A stretch of DNA of 64,000 nt from Rikenella microfusus (GCA_020722575.1 DYKN01000007.1:1-64000), one strand, 5' to 3'; numbered from the stretch's first letter, positions 41,988 to 51,179 are shown. Translations and numbers: made by a program. Notes: generated by a model not told the origin, from the sequence alone.

Positions 41988-42495
41988 AAAATTCATCAGG
42001 GAAAACAGAAGTAAGTTCGATATTCATAAGCCGCGACATAAGGTATGGAATGGCATTAAAAGAGAATCCACACCTGTTTTATATATCCGGCGCCTTTTTG
42101 TTGCTTCAGTATCAATTGCAGCAATATTAATATCGGCAGTTATCATTTTCGATCATGTCAGACAAAAAAATAACATGCCTGCTGGCATCCGTAATAATGA
42201 AATAAATGAAACAGTAATGTTCTATTTGCAACAATACAACAATCTATATCGGTCAGCCCGACCTATGTTAGCTGATCAGCCGGTTCTGGAGAAGGAGCTT
42301 GTTAACGATATGAGACTTCTCGACAGCATTCTCGCCGATATACGCAAAGATCTTAAAGACAATATTTACAACTCCGAAGTAATTGAGGCACTTATTCAGA
42401 ACTATAGAACAAGAGTTATCATACTTGAAGAGATGCTTGGAATACTGCAGAATAACCAGAATAACAGAGAAAAAAATGACACACGGAAATTATAA
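41974..42495 (+). CDS. putative anti-sigma factor (single-pass membrane protein)
   Basis: 173 residues: a short cytoplasmic N-terminus (MDSLEKFIRENRSKFDIHKP, a typical Bacteroidota anti-sigma opening), a membrane helix (about 34-54) and a periplasmic mostly helical part (about 60-170, with NMRLLDSILADIRKDL-type charged repeats). It should restrain the sigma factor whose gene it overlaps by 14 bases; it in turn overlaps the next gene by 20. The ATG at 41974 is used; a frame start at 41932 would lie inside the sigma gene. Confidence 0.8.
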   Translation: MDSLEKFIRENRSKFDIHKPRHKVWNGIKRESTPVLYIRRLFVASVSIAAILISAVIIFDHVRQKNNMPAGIRNNEINETVMFYLQQYNNLYRSARPMLADQPVLEKELVNDMRLLDSILADIRKDLKDNIYNSEVIEALIQNYRTRVIILEEMLGILQNNQNNREKNDTRKL

Positions 42496-43567
42496 AACAT
42501 TTATATTCATCTTTTTGCTCATAGTAATCTGCGATAATATTTCAGCACAATTCACACAGAAACGTATTTATGAGCGAACTGAACCTGCTGGCAGGGAATC
42601 AATTTTTGAGATTAACAATAAATACGGCAAGGTTGAAATTACCGAATGGAGTAAGGATTCAATCTATATAAGAGCAGAAATAGAAGCCTCCGCACCAAAC
42701 CAAACAAGAACCGACCGGATGCTGGAAGGTATTGAGATCGAAATAACATCAACAAAATATTTTGTAAGAGCACAAACGATCTTTGCGCGTACACTCGAAA
42801 TGTTTTTTGAAAGCTTAAAAGGTATGACCGATAAACTACTCTCCTACGACTCACGCGTTCAAATCAATTATTATATCAAAATTCCGACATATTTGAATAT
42901 CAGGGTCGACAACAAATACGGAGATGTTTACATAGATGGCAACCATGGAAATGTAACCCTTTCGTTATCAAACGGCGCTCTTAAAGCACAGTCACTCGGA
43001 AAAAACTCGACAATAAACCTGTCATTTTGCAATGTTTTGATTGACAAAGCGGAAGATTGCAAGGCAGATGCGTCCTTCTCGGATGTCATAATTGATGAAG
43101 CAGATAATCTGACAATCAAATCAGTCTCATCAAAGTTTGAAATAAAAAAAGTTGAGTCAATTTATGCAGAATCAAGAAGGGATAAGTTTTATATTGGTTC
43201 AATAAAGACACTGTCAGGTAATTCCTATTTTTCCACCTTCAGAATAGAAAAACTTATCAGTGATGCAGATCTCACAACGAGGTACGGTAACCTGACAATT
43301 GCAGCAATTGATAACAACTTCCTGACAATTAACCTGAATGCTGCCTATAATGACATTAATATAACATTTGAAAATTCACCATCATATTACCTTGAAATAC
43401 GTCACATAAATTCAACAGTTATGTTGCCGCCGGGAGATCACTCTGTTGAAAATAACATTATTAATTCTGATCGAAAGGAATATATTGTAGCCGGTAATAT
43501 AGGCAGGAAACCGGGAAATAGAAAGGTTAGAATTGAAGCAAATCGTGGAAGTATAATAATCAGATAA
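42476..43567 (+). CDS. exported beta-helix-like protein (DUF4097-like repeats)
   Basis: 363 residues with a signal peptide (about 1-24, IVICDNISAQ). Repeated short strands such as NKYGKVEITEWSKD, NKYGDVYIDG and TRYGNLTIAAI resemble the DUF4097/DUF2807 right-handed beta-strand repeats often encoded in ECF operons. Likely periplasmic or outer-surface. Function unknown. It overlaps the putative anti-sigma gene by 20 bases, so it is part of the same signalling transcript. The ATG at 42476 puts the signal peptide at the N-terminus. Confidence 0.75.
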   Translation: MTHGNYKTFIFIFLLIVICDNISAQFTQKRIYERTEPAGRESIFEINNKYGKVEITEWSKDSIYIRAEIEASAPNQTRTDRMLEGIEIEITSTKYFVRAQTIFARTLEMFFESLKGMTDKLLSYDSRVQINYYIKIPTYLNIRVDNKYGDVYIDGNHGNVTLSLSNGALKAQSLGKNSTINLSFCNVLIDKAEDCKADASFSDVIIDEADNLTIKSVSSKFEIKKVESIYAESRRDKFYIGSIKTLSGNSYFSTFRIEKLISDADLTTRYGNLTIAAIDNNFLTINLNAAYNDINITFENSPSYYLEIRHINSTVMLPPGDHSVENNIINSDRKEYIVAGNIGRKPGNRKVRIEANRGSIIIR

Positions 43568-43663
43568 TTAACAATTTATGAACCAAATTGAAGGGCTCAC
43601 GAATTTCATTAGTAACATTAATATATAATTAAGATGTGTTAACTCAATTAATAAACTTAAGTT

Positions 43664-44176
43664 ATGATAAGGAAATATATTTTACCGGGAATTTTTCTAT
43701 TTATATTGTTTACAGGTTGTTACGGGCAGAATAGTTACCGCCAGGCTGGTTTAAGGGCTGGTTATACAGGGGGGTTCTTTTATCAAAAATTAACGCAGGC
43801 AGGCAATGGAGAAACGGGTCTGATGGCCATGCTTTCATTCCGCGGGAGAGGACTGCAGTTCACTGGAATGAAAATATTTATGGGGTCATCACTTGATGAA
43901 ATTTCTCCTGATCTGTTCTTCGGATGGGGTTTCGGAGGCCATGCCGGTTTTATATCAGGGAATCCAGAATTTTACAGCGACGGCAGGTACTACTATAGCG
44001 AGAACAATATATATGCTTTAGCGGGCATCGATGCACTGGGCTTCCTGGAATACCGCTTCAGGGAAATACCGGTTGCAATCAACCTCAATATAAAACCTTT
44101 TTTCGAAATTGAATTACCATCTCATTTTTTGTTGATGCCAGGTGACATTGGCATTTCTGTCGCGTATTACTTCTGA
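43664..44176 (+). CDS. small exported protein, possible outer membrane barrel
   Basis: 170 residues with a signal peptide (about 1-21; FLFILFTGCYGQ). The Cys18 just before the cleavage site could make it a lipoprotein. Amphipathic strands (GLRAGYTGGFFYQKL, MAMLSFRGRGLQFTGMKIF) and a terminal aromatic IGISVAYYF suggest a small eight-strand barrel. It is separated by 96 AT-rich bases from the DUF4097-like gene and ends at a strong terminator. Unrecognised family; its position suggests it is the last gene of the ECF cluster. Confidence 0.65.
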   Translation: MIRKYILPGIFLFILFTGCYGQNSYRQAGLRAGYTGGFFYQKLTQAGNGETGLMAMLSFRGRGLQFTGMKIFMGSSLDEISPDLFFGWGFGGHAGFISGNPEFYSDGRYYYSENNIYALAGIDALGFLEYRFREIPVAINLNIKPFFEIELPSHFLLMPGDIGISVAYYF

Positions 44177-44199
44177 AATAATAAAAAAGTAAATGTGGA

Positions 44200-44231
44200 T
44201 TTTTTCCCTTGTTGACCAACCAGGGAAAAAA
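44200..44231. terminator. bidirectional terminator between converging genes
   Basis: TTTTTTCCCT (44200-44209) pairs perfectly with AGGGAAAAAA (44222-44231), with an inner GTT/AAC stem and a GACC loop. T-runs flank it on both strands, so it can stop transcription from the 43664 gene and from dsbD. Confidence 0.85.
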
Positions 44232-44237
44232 CGAGAA

Positions 44238-46208
44238 TTATTTTCCCGAGTTAAAAATGGCAAAACCTTCATCAAGCCATTTTATATATTCCTCAACATT
44301 TGTAACACTTGACACAGGTCTATTTAAAGAATTGCCCTCATGGTCGGTTATGACATATAGAGGTATTGCATTGGTTTTGAATTTTCTTATCTGTATATCT
44401 TCATTAAGTCTTCCGATAGTTTTCTTAACCTTACCGTCAACTTCAGAAGTAATCCATTCATTCTCAGGCAAGGTTGTTCTGTCGTCGGTATAAAGTGCAA
44501 TAATTACGAATTTTCTGAGTCGTTCAATTACGCGCGGGTCAGACCAGACCTTTGCTTCCATAAGTTTGCAGTTTGAGCAGGCATGTCCTTTAAAATCAAG
44601 CAGTACGGGTTTACCTGTTTCTCCAGCGCATTTTAAACCCTGATTGTAATCGAAGTAGCCTGAAAGGCCATAAGGAAGACTGAACTTATCAGCATATTTG
44701 GGCTGTTCACAGTCGGAAAGTGGTACTAAAGGGTTTAATGAGATTGTGCTACCCTGGCTTGCAGGCGGAGCGGATTCATATCCTGTTATTGTCATGTGCT
44801 GCTTTTTCGGAGGAAGGAATGATGCGATACCTTTTAGTTCTGCACCAAACAGGCCGGGAATCATATAAACAACAAATGAAAATACAACAATTATCAGAAA
44901 CAATCTGAAAATCCCATAATGGGGTACCTCACTGTCGTGAGCAAATCGTATTTTACCCATCAAATAAAGACCTGTCAATGAAAATATTACAATCCATACG
45001 GCAAGGAATAATTCTCTTGAAATGATGTTAAAACCGTAAACACTGTCTATTATGGTAAGAAATTTCATACTGAAAGCCAGCATCAGGAATGCCAGTACCA
45101 CTTTTACTGAATTAAGCCAGCCGCCTGATTTAGGGAGTTTGTTCAAAGCAGCAGGGAAAACAGCAAAAAGAGTAAACGGAATTGCAAATGCAAGTCCGAA
45201 TGCAAACATGCCGGTTACAGGGCGCAGTACTCCTCCTCTGACAGCTTCGACAAGCAGGCTTCCTACAATTGGCCCTGTGCATGAAAATGAAACCAGGACT
45301 GTTGTCAATGCCAGAAAAAATATGGCCAATAATCCTCCTCTGTCAACCTTTGAATCGGTTTTATTGATCCAGCTTCCCGGCAGAATTATTTCAAATGCTC
45401 CGAAAAAAGAGATTGCAAAAACCACAAAGAGAATGAAAAATAAAATATTGGGAATCCAGTGAGTACTCAACGCATTTACTATTCCAGCACCTGCTCCTGT
45501 AAGAGAGATGATTAATCCCGGTAGAGTATAAATAATTACTATTGAAATACCATAAAAAAGGGCATTCAGTACTGTATCTGATTTTTTTTCTGATATGCGT
45601 GTAAAAAAAGCCACCGTCATTGGTATCATCGGGTAAACGCATGGTGTAAGCACACCCAGCAGACCAAGTAAAAATGATGCAAGGAAGAAGCCTATCAGCC
45701 CCTTATTTGACTCTGAAACTCCTGGTGCAGAAACCATGGCTGTATCATTTCCTCCACCACCCACTTTAATTTCAAATTCTTCATCAGCTGGAGGAAGACA
45801 TGTATTATCAGTGCACGACATGTAAGTAACTACACCTTTAACGGTAAAATTTTCTGATGATGATACAATTTTCTGCCTGAATTCTGCCTTCCCGCTGAAT
45901 GTATTAATTTTATATCCAAAAGCCTCATCATATTTCTCTTCGGGCCTGGTCACCTCATAAGCCCTTCCATCCAGTTCAAAAAAAGGTGAAGGCTCAATGG
46001 TTATTGAAGTTGGAACCGGTCCGTTTTCCGGAATATTCATTGAATATATATGGGAGCCCTCATTTATTGAAGCCGTAAAAATTATCTCATAATGGTTCTT
46101 ATCTTTTTTCTCATAACCGAATTCCCAGCTAACAGGGTCCTGAATCTGAGCGATGCTGTCAGAAAAGAATAAAAGCATAATTATCAAAAAAAGCAGATAT
46201 CGTTGCAT
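44238..46208 (-). CDS. dsbD: thiol:disulfide interchange protein DsbD
   Basis: 656 residues in the inner membrane, passing electrons from cytoplasmic thioredoxin to the periplasm. Signal peptide (1-20); N-terminal periplasmic domain with the redox pair Cys132/Cys137 (SCTDNTCLPP); about eight membrane helices (170-450) with the pair Cys190 (LTPCVYPM) and Cys310 (VSFSCTGP); C-terminal thioredoxin domain with CSNC (544-547). All three redox pairs are present. It keeps periplasmic cysteines and cytochrome c maturation reduced. Confidence 0.94.
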   Translation of the reverse strand: MQRYLLFLIIMLLFFSDSIAQIQDPVSWEFGYEKKDKNHYEIIFTASINEGSHIYSMNIPENGPVPTSITIEPSPFFELDGRAYEVTRPEEKYDEAFGYKINTFSGKAEFRQKIVSSSENFTVKGVVTYMSCTDNTCLPPADEEFEIKVGGGGNDTAMVSAPGVSESNKGLIGFFLASFLLGLLGVLTPCVYPMIPMTVAFFTRISEKKSDTVLNALFYGISIVIIYTLPGLIISLTGAGAGIVNALSTHWIPNILFFILFVVFAISFFGAFEIILPGSWINKTDSKVDRGGLLAIFFLALTTVLVSFSCTGPIVGSLLVEAVRGGVLRPVTGMFAFGLAFAIPFTLFAVFPAALNKLPKSGGWLNSVKVVLAFLMLAFSMKFLTIIDSVYGFNIISRELFLAVWIVIFSLTGLYLMGKIRFAHDSEVPHYGIFRLFLIIVVFSFVVYMIPGLFGAELKGIASFLPPKKQHMTITGYESAPPASQGSTISLNPLVPLSDCEQPKYADKFSLPYGLSGYFDYNQGLKCAGETGKPVLLDFKGHACSNCKLMEAKVWSDPRVIERLRKFVIIALYTDDRTTLPENEWITSEVDGKVKKTIGRLNEDIQIRKFKTNAIPLYVITDHEGNSLNRPVSSVTNVEEYIKWLDEGFAIFNSGK

Positions 46209-46313
46209 ATCAAATTATGTATTAAAACTTTACAAAAATATTTAAATAAAATAATTCTACCCCAAATATCATAAATTACATACCCGGTAACAACTGTTTA
46301 TGCCTTTTTGTTC

Positions 46314-47873
46314 TCAGGAAAGGTCAATTTCATTATCGTTCATGTCGAAGAAACGATATTCGAGCAGGTGATATGAAGGCAGAGCCATTATTTTCAGGAA
46401 TATTTTGTATTTTATATTCCATTTCATTCTCGTTGAGATTAAACCTTTGTTCAGGTATGCCTCAACAAATGGGTGTACTTTGAGTAATATTTTTTTTGTT
46501 TTTACCTTTTCGATAATAGATGAAAGGGTCGTTTCTATTTCATCAATTAGTAGCAGAGGAGGTTTAACATTTCCGGTCCCTCTGCATACAGGGCATTTTT
46601 CGGTGGTAACAACGGTAATTTCAGGTCTTACACGCTGGCGGGTAATCTGCATTATTCCAAATTTAGTAAGAGGAAGAATGGAGTGTTTTGACCGGTCGTT
46701 CTGCATTGCCTCCTTCATCTTTTCATACAGAAGTTGTTTATTTTCGGTCGATTGCATGTCGATAAAGTCAATCACTATTATACCCCCCATATCCCTGAGT
46801 CGAATCTGTCTGGCTATTTCTTTTGCAGCTTCAAGGTTTACCTCAAGTGAGTTTGTTTCCTGATCTGTTCCTGCTTTTGATCTGTTTCCACTATTCACGT
46901 CAATGACATGAAGGGCTTCGGTATGCTCGATAATCAGGTATGCGCCATGACGAAAGGAGACCGTCCTGCCAAAGAGTGATTTAATCTGTTTTGTTATACC
47001 GAAATGGTCAAAAATCGGCAGGTTACCCCTGTAAAGCTTTACAATATTTTCCTTCTCCGGAACAATATCTCTGACATATTTTTTGATCTCATTCTGAAGA
47101 AGCTCATCGTTTACATAAATATTGTTAAACGAAACATTCAGCAGGTCGCGAAGGATAGCATTTATTCTGTTCATTTCCCCGATAAAGAGTCTCGGGGTTT
47201 TAATATCTTTTCGTATACCGGCAAAAGCACTCTCCCATTTTTTAATAAGTTCTCTCAATTCTGCATCAAGAACAGCAACTTTTTTGCCCTCTGCAGCTGT
47301 CCTGATTATCGCTCCGTAGTTCTGGGGTTTAATACTCTGCACCAGAGTTTTCAGTCTGTTCTTTTCATCCTGGTTTTCAATTTTTGTTGAAACCGAAACT
47401 TTATTTGAAAAAGGAATAAGAACAAGATTACGACCAGCCAGAGAAATTTCAGATGAGAGCCTGGGGCCTTTTGTTGAAATCGGCTCCTTGGTAATCTGTA
47501 CAATTACTGTCTGCCCTGCTGAAAGTACATCGCCAATCTTCCCATCCTTTTCAATATCAGGTTCCATTCTGAATTTCTGAATAGAACCTGCTTTACCCTT
47601 TTTCTGAACCGAAAGCTGATAATACTTATGAAGAGTTCTGAACTGGGGTCCCAGGTCAAAATAATGCAGGAAGGCATCTTTTTCATAACCAACGTTGACA
47701 AAGGCCGCATTAAGTCCTGGCATTATAGTCCTTACCTTACCCAGATAAATATCACCTACCGAGAATTTAAAATTACGCTTTTCTCTGTGTAATTCAACAA
47801 GCTGCTTGTCTTCAAGTAAGGCAAGAGATATCTCTTCTTCACCCGCATCAATAATCAAATCCCTGCTTTCCAC
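46314..47873 (-). CDS. rng: ribonuclease G/E family endoribonuclease
   Basis: 519 residues. N-terminal S1-like RNA-binding domain (about 35-125; VGDIYLGKVRTIMPGLNAAF), then the RNase H-like catalytic region with metal-binding Asp residues in HVIDVNSG and IVIDFIDM, and the zinc-link motif CPVCRGTG near 415-422. Cleaves single-stranded RNA and matures 16S rRNA 5' ends. No long C-terminal degradosome scaffold, so RNase G-like. The start is GTG at 47873. Confidence 0.94.
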   Translation of the reverse strand: MESRDLIIDAGEEEISLALLEDKQLVELHREKRNFKFSVGDIYLGKVRTIMPGLNAAFVNVGYEKDAFLHYFDLGPQFRTLHKYYQLSVQKKGKAGSIQKFRMEPDIEKDGKIGDVLSAGQTVIVQITKEPISTKGPRLSSEISLAGRNLVLIPFSNKVSVSTKIENQDEKNRLKTLVQSIKPQNYGAIIRTAAEGKKVAVLDAELRELIKKWESAFAGIRKDIKTPRLFIGEMNRINAILRDLLNVSFNNIYVNDELLQNEIKKYVRDIVPEKENIVKLYRGNLPIFDHFGITKQIKSLFGRTVSFRHGAYLIIEHTEALHVIDVNSGNRSKAGTDQETNSLEVNLEAAKEIARQIRLRDMGGIIVIDFIDMQSTENKQLLYEKMKEAMQNDRSKHSILPLTKFGIMQITRQRVRPEITVVTTEKCPVCRGTGNVKPPLLLIDEIETTLSSIIEKVKTKKILLKVHPFVEAYLNKGLISTRMKWNIKYKIFLKIMALPSYHLLEYRFFDMNDNEIDLS

Positions 47874-47926
47874 TCTTAAAGAAAACTAAAAAAACAATAG
47901 TATCTTTCAAAAAATACAAGATAATA

Positions 47927-47954
47927 AACCTAAAGATCAGGAGACCTTTAGGTT
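47927..47954 (-). terminator. terminator after the HU / small basic protein transcript
   Basis: AACCTAAAG (47927-47935) pairs with CTTTAGGTT (47946-47954), nine pairs around a 10-base loop, in the gap between the small basic protein gene and rng. T-rich sequence follows on both strands; by position it serves the minus-strand HU transcript. Confidence 0.7.
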
Positions 47955-47982
47955 ATTTATTTTTTAACTGGCCACCGGTTAG

Positions 47983-48072
47983 CTATTTTTTCTTATGCCT
48001 GTTCTTCCTTAAGCGTTTTTTACGCTTATGGGTGGCCATCTTATGTCTCTTCCTCTTCTTCCCGCTTGGCAT
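47983..48072 (-). CDS. 29-residue basic protein, mS38/bS22-like (AURKAIP1/COX24 type)
   Basis: A 29-codon gene whose product is almost all Lys, Arg and His: MPSGKKRKRHKM, then a THKRKKRLRKNRHKKK end. It starts five bases past the HU stop and is followed by a terminator, so it is a real gene of the HU transcript. The KxxTHKRKKxxxKNRHK pattern resembles the AURKAIP1/COX24 (mitochondrial ribosomal mS38, mycobacterial bS22) C-terminal helix, which binds 16S/12S rRNA near the decoding centre. A ribosomal protein role is likely but inferred. It is short enough to be missed by many gene callers. Confidence 0.82.
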   Translation of the reverse strand: MPSGKKRKRHKMATHKRKKRLRKNRHKKK

Positions 48073-48077
48073 AATAA

Positions 48078-48365
48078 TTATTTTTTAATCTGGTTTTTAA
48101 CTTTGTTAATAAAAGATTTTGCTGGTTTAAATGCGGGAATATTGTGGGCAGGGATAATGATTGTTGTGTTTTTTGAAATGTTCCTCGCAGTCTTTTTTGC
48201 TCTTTTCTTTATTACAAAGCTACCAAAACCTCTGAGATAAACATTGTTACCACCAACCATAGAATTTTTTACAGCTTCCATAAAAGCTTCAACGGTTTTC
48301 TGTACCGTTACTTTTTCAATACCGGTGTTTTTTGCAATTTCATTTACAATGTCTGCTTTTGTCAT
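48078..48365 (-). CDS. HU/IHF-family DNA-binding protein
   Basis: A 95-residue histone-like protein. MTKADIVNEIAKNTGIEKVT and VEAFMEAVKNSMVGGNNVYLRGFGSF (split in two helices and a beta sheet) followed by the DNA-binding arm with IIIPAHNIPAFKPAKSF match HU/IHF. It bends and compacts DNA as a dimer. It forms a unit with the 29-residue basic protein. Confidence 0.94.
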   Translation of the reverse strand: MTKADIVNEIAKNTGIEKVTVQKTVEAFMEAVKNSMVGGNNVYLRGFGSFVIKKRAKKTARNISKNTTIIIPAHNIPAFKPAKSFINKVKNQIKK

Positions 48366-48720
48366 GTTTCCTTAAGTTTTAAAATTCAACAAATTATTTT
48401 ATTCAAGTTTTTTCAACCGTGCAAATATAAAAATATTATTTATTTAAATTGAAACAGTTACATAAATTTTTATTTCACATTGCCATTCTTTACACAAAAT
48501 CTTCTCTCCCTTAACCGGCTTAGAACAGGTGAAAAACCGCTCAAATGTATTAAAAAAACATTCAAATATTAAGCCTTAAATAAATCATAATTCCATTCGT
48601 ACTGTTATTTAATTGATAATAAAAATTTTAAGTGTAATATTCCTGAGTCAGTACATATTTATCTCAAGATTTCGGCATTGACATACTTTTTTTTAACTTT
48701 ACATCATTAAAAGGTTAAAT
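48366..48720. other. intergenic region between HU and ssb
   Basis: 355 bases without a supportable gene, very AT-rich. It must hold the divergent promoters of the HU gene and ssb. A TATATTTG match for HU is at 48429-48422 (minus); on the ssb side a TTGACA and a TAACTTTA are present, but at non-standard spacing. In several Bacteroidota a mutY gene sits here; I find no remnant of it. Confidence 0.6.
48422..48429 (-). promoter_or_regulatory. candidate -7 element for the HU transcript
   Basis: Minus strand TATATTTG, a full match to TAnnTTTG, about 57 bases before the HU start codon. The matching -33 box is poor (TTTCAATTT region). Confidence 0.45.
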
Positions 48721-49245
48721 ATGTCACTAAACAGGGTAATACTGGTTGGAAATGTCGGAAAAGATCCTGTAATAAGGTATTTCGACAAAGGTGTTGCAAA
48801 GGCGACATTCCCGCTCGCAACAAGTGAAGTATACACAAATCAAAAAGGTGAAACCATTACAACAACGGAATGGCATAATATTGTTTTATGGAGATCTCTT
48901 GCCGAGATAGCCGAAAAGACGGTAAAGAAAGGTACTCAGCTTTATATCGTTGGAAAAATCAAGACACGATCATATACCGACAAGGACGGTATTAACAAAT
49001 ACATTACGGAGATAATTGCTGATACGATGTTTGTACTTGAACGCAGGCAGGCTACCAGTACTCAGGTTTCATACGGGGCGTCCCATGAGCCCTCTGGGAA
49101 TGATAATATGGCAGAACCTCATGTAATATACAACAATGGAAAAGGCAATGGCATTTCAGAACCTGCGCAAGAACCTGAAGAACAGGGAGAATGGAATAAA
49201 GAAGAGACATTAGGAACAAAAGCGGAAGATGACCTCCCTTTCTAG
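48721..49245 (+). CDS. ssb: single-stranded DNA-binding protein
   Basis: A 174-residue SSB: OB-fold (about 1-110; LNRVILVGNVGKDPVIRYF, EWHNIVLWRSLAEIAEKTV, GTQLYIVGKIKTRSYTDKDG), a flexible Gly/Asn/Glu-rich linker and the acidic partner-binding tip DDLPF. It protects ssDNA in replication and repair. It leads into gldE 21 bases later. Confidence 0.96.
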   Translation: MSLNRVILVGNVGKDPVIRYFDKGVAKATFPLATSEVYTNQKGETITTTEWHNIVLWRSLAEIAEKTVKKGTQLYIVGKIKTRSYTDKDGINKYITEIIADTMFVLERRQATSTQVSYGASHEPSGNDNMAEPHVIYNNGKGNGISEPAQEPEEQGEWNKEETLGTKAEDDLPF

Positions 49246-49266
49246 TGTTAACAAAAACTGAAATAC

Positions 49267-50601
49267 TTGGCTGGTTTAATTCAACTGTTTGCTCTGACCT
49301 CAATTCCAGAGTTTCTGAAATATAATGCTGATATCATTGCCGGATTAATTGTCATTCTATTACTTCTGGCATTTTCAGCAGGGATTTCAGGTTCAGAAGT
49401 TGCATTCTTTTCGCTAAATCCAACCGATATAGCAAAAATCCAAAAAGAAAAAACAGAAAATGCAAGGGCATTACTAACAATTATCGGGAAACCTGAAGAG
49501 CTACTTACTACCATCCTCATCCTTAACAACCTTATGAATATCGGTATTGTTGTTCTTGGATCCTACATTACCGGCAGATTGTTTGACTTTTCAGCTTCCC
49601 CTGTTGCAGGATTTATTATTGAAGTTGTTGTTATTACTTTAATAATACTACTTTTTGGGGAAATCCTTCCAAAAATATATGCTACAAGGAATAATTACAG
49701 GTTTGCTTTACTCATGGCTCGCCCTTTTAGTTTACTATGCAGGATATTTAAACCTTTATCAGAAATATTTATATTATCAACCCGTTTTGTCAGGAAAAGA
49801 AAATTTCGTTCTGCCCGGTTAAGAGGAATGAAAGATATTTCCGATGCTCTGGAATTTACCCGGGCTGATCTTAAAGATGAAGGAAGAATTCTGAAGAGTA
49901 TTGTAAAATTCAGTGATATAAGTGCCTCGGCAATCATGTGCCCCCGGATAGATGTTATTGCTGTAAACATTAGATCAGGTTTCAGAAATATTATCCAGAC
50001 AATCACCGATTCAGGTTTCTCAAGAATACCTGTCTATTCCGGCACTTTCGATAACATTACCGGTATACTGTATGCAAAAGATGTTCTTCCCTATTCAGAA
50101 TACCCCGACTCATTCAAATGGCAATCACTTATCAGACCACCATATTTTGTTCCTGAAACAAAAAAAATTGACGAATTGCTTAAAGAATTTCAGAGCAAAA
50201 AAATTCATATGGCAATAGTTATTGATGAGTATGGAGGCACCTCGGGAATTATATCACTCGAAGATATTCTTGAAGAAATAGTAGGCGAAATTACTGATGA
50301 GACCGACGAGGATAAACCTCTTTACAGAATCATTGACCGTAATACATATATATTTGAAGGCAAAATACTTCTGAACGATTTTTATAAGATTTTAAATATT
50401 GAGGAGGATCTGTTTGTCGATATAAGGGGTGAATCAGAAACCCTCGCAGGTTTGTTGCTGGAACTTACCGGAGAAATACCTGTGAAAGGTGATAAGATTC
50501 ATCATGGCAATTTTGACTTTATTATCGAATCATCCGACAAAAAGAGAATCAAAGAAGTAAAAGTAATAATCAGATCAGATGCTGAAAAAACTGATAATTA
50601 A
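49267..50601 (+). CDS. gldE: gliding motility-associated protein GldE (CNNM/CBS family)
   Basis: 444 residues: an N-terminal CNNM membrane domain with four hydrophobic segments (about 20-175; SGSEVAFFSLNP, LLTTILILNNLMNIG, LFGEILPKIYA), a CBS pair (about 205-330; MCPRIDVIAVN, GFSRIPVYSG, AIVIDEYGGTSGIISLEDIL) and a C-terminal CorC/HlyC domain. In Flavobacterium GldE works with GldD, the next gene, in gliding. The start is TTG at 49267, since no earlier ATG fits. It overlaps gldD by 23 bases. Confidence 0.93.
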   Translation: MAGLIQLFALTSIPEFLKYNADIIAGLIVILLLLAFSAGISGSEVAFFSLNPTDIAKIQKEKTENARALLTIIGKPEELLTTILILNNLMNIGIVVLGSYITGRLFDFSASPVAGFIIEVVVITLIILLFGEILPKIYATRNNYRFALLMARPFSLLCRIFKPLSEIFILSTRFVRKRKFRSARLRGMKDISDALEFTRADLKDEGRILKSIVKFSDISASAIMCPRIDVIAVNIRSGFRNIIQTITDSGFSRIPVYSGTFDNITGILYAKDVLPYSEYPDSFKWQSLIRPPYFVPETKKIDELLKEFQSKKIHMAIVIDEYGGTSGIISLEDILEEIVGEITDETDEDKPLYRIIDRNTYIFEGKILLNDFYKILNIEEDLFVDIRGESETLAGLLLELTGEIPVKGDKIHHGNFDFIIESSDKKRIKEVKVIIRSDAEKTDN

Positions 50602-51160
50602 AGCCGCTATAGCGATGGTTCTTTTCCTGCCTCTTTTCTCATGCAGAGGAAAGAGTGTACCCAAACCAAGAGGATATTTCAGGATTGATTTTCCTGAGAA
50701 ACGATACAGATTATATGACACAACCTGTCCATTCGTTTTTGAATATCCGGTTTATGGCATAATATCATACGATATAGGTGATAATCCGGAACCATGCTGG
50801 TTTAATCTCGATTTTCCGGAATACAGGGCTAAATTGCATATCAGCTATAAAAGTATTAAAGGCGACCTACCACATATATTAAAAGAGGCCAATGAATATG
50901 TTTATAGCCACACAATTAAGGCAGATGCTATTTCCGAACAGCCATGGCTTAATCCCGACAGGAAGGTTTATGGAATACTTTATGAAATAAAAGGGAATGC
51001 TGCATCAAACATTCAGTTCATAATTACTGACAGCACAAGACATTTTTTAAGGGGGGCACTCTATTTTTCAGCCCTGCCAAATGAAGATTCCCTCGCTCCT
51101 GTAATTAATTTTTTCAAAGAGGACATAATACATATGATAGAATCTCTTTACTGGAAATAA
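50579..51160 (+). CDS. gldD: gliding motility lipoprotein GldD
   Basis: A 193-residue lipoprotein with a signal peptide ending at the Cys of LPLFSCRG (Cys22). Mature part starts KPRGYFRIDFPEKRY, the family signature, followed by CPFVFEYPVYG and CWFNLDFPEYRAKLHISYK. Required for gliding and T9SS function in Flavobacterium. The gldE-gldD overlap and the ssb position upstream reproduce the conserved Bacteroidota order. Confidence 0.93.
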   Translation: MLKKLIIKAAIAMVLFLPLFSCRGKSVPKPRGYFRIDFPEKRYRLYDTTCPFVFEYPVYGIISYDIGDNPEPCWFNLDFPEYRAKLHISYKSIKGDLPHILKEANEYVYSHTIKADAISEQPWLNPDRKVYGILYEIKGNAASNIQFIITDSTRHFLRGALYFSALPNEDSLAPVINFFKEDIIHMIESLYWK

Positions 51161-51179
51161 TCACCTCTCTGATAAACAA

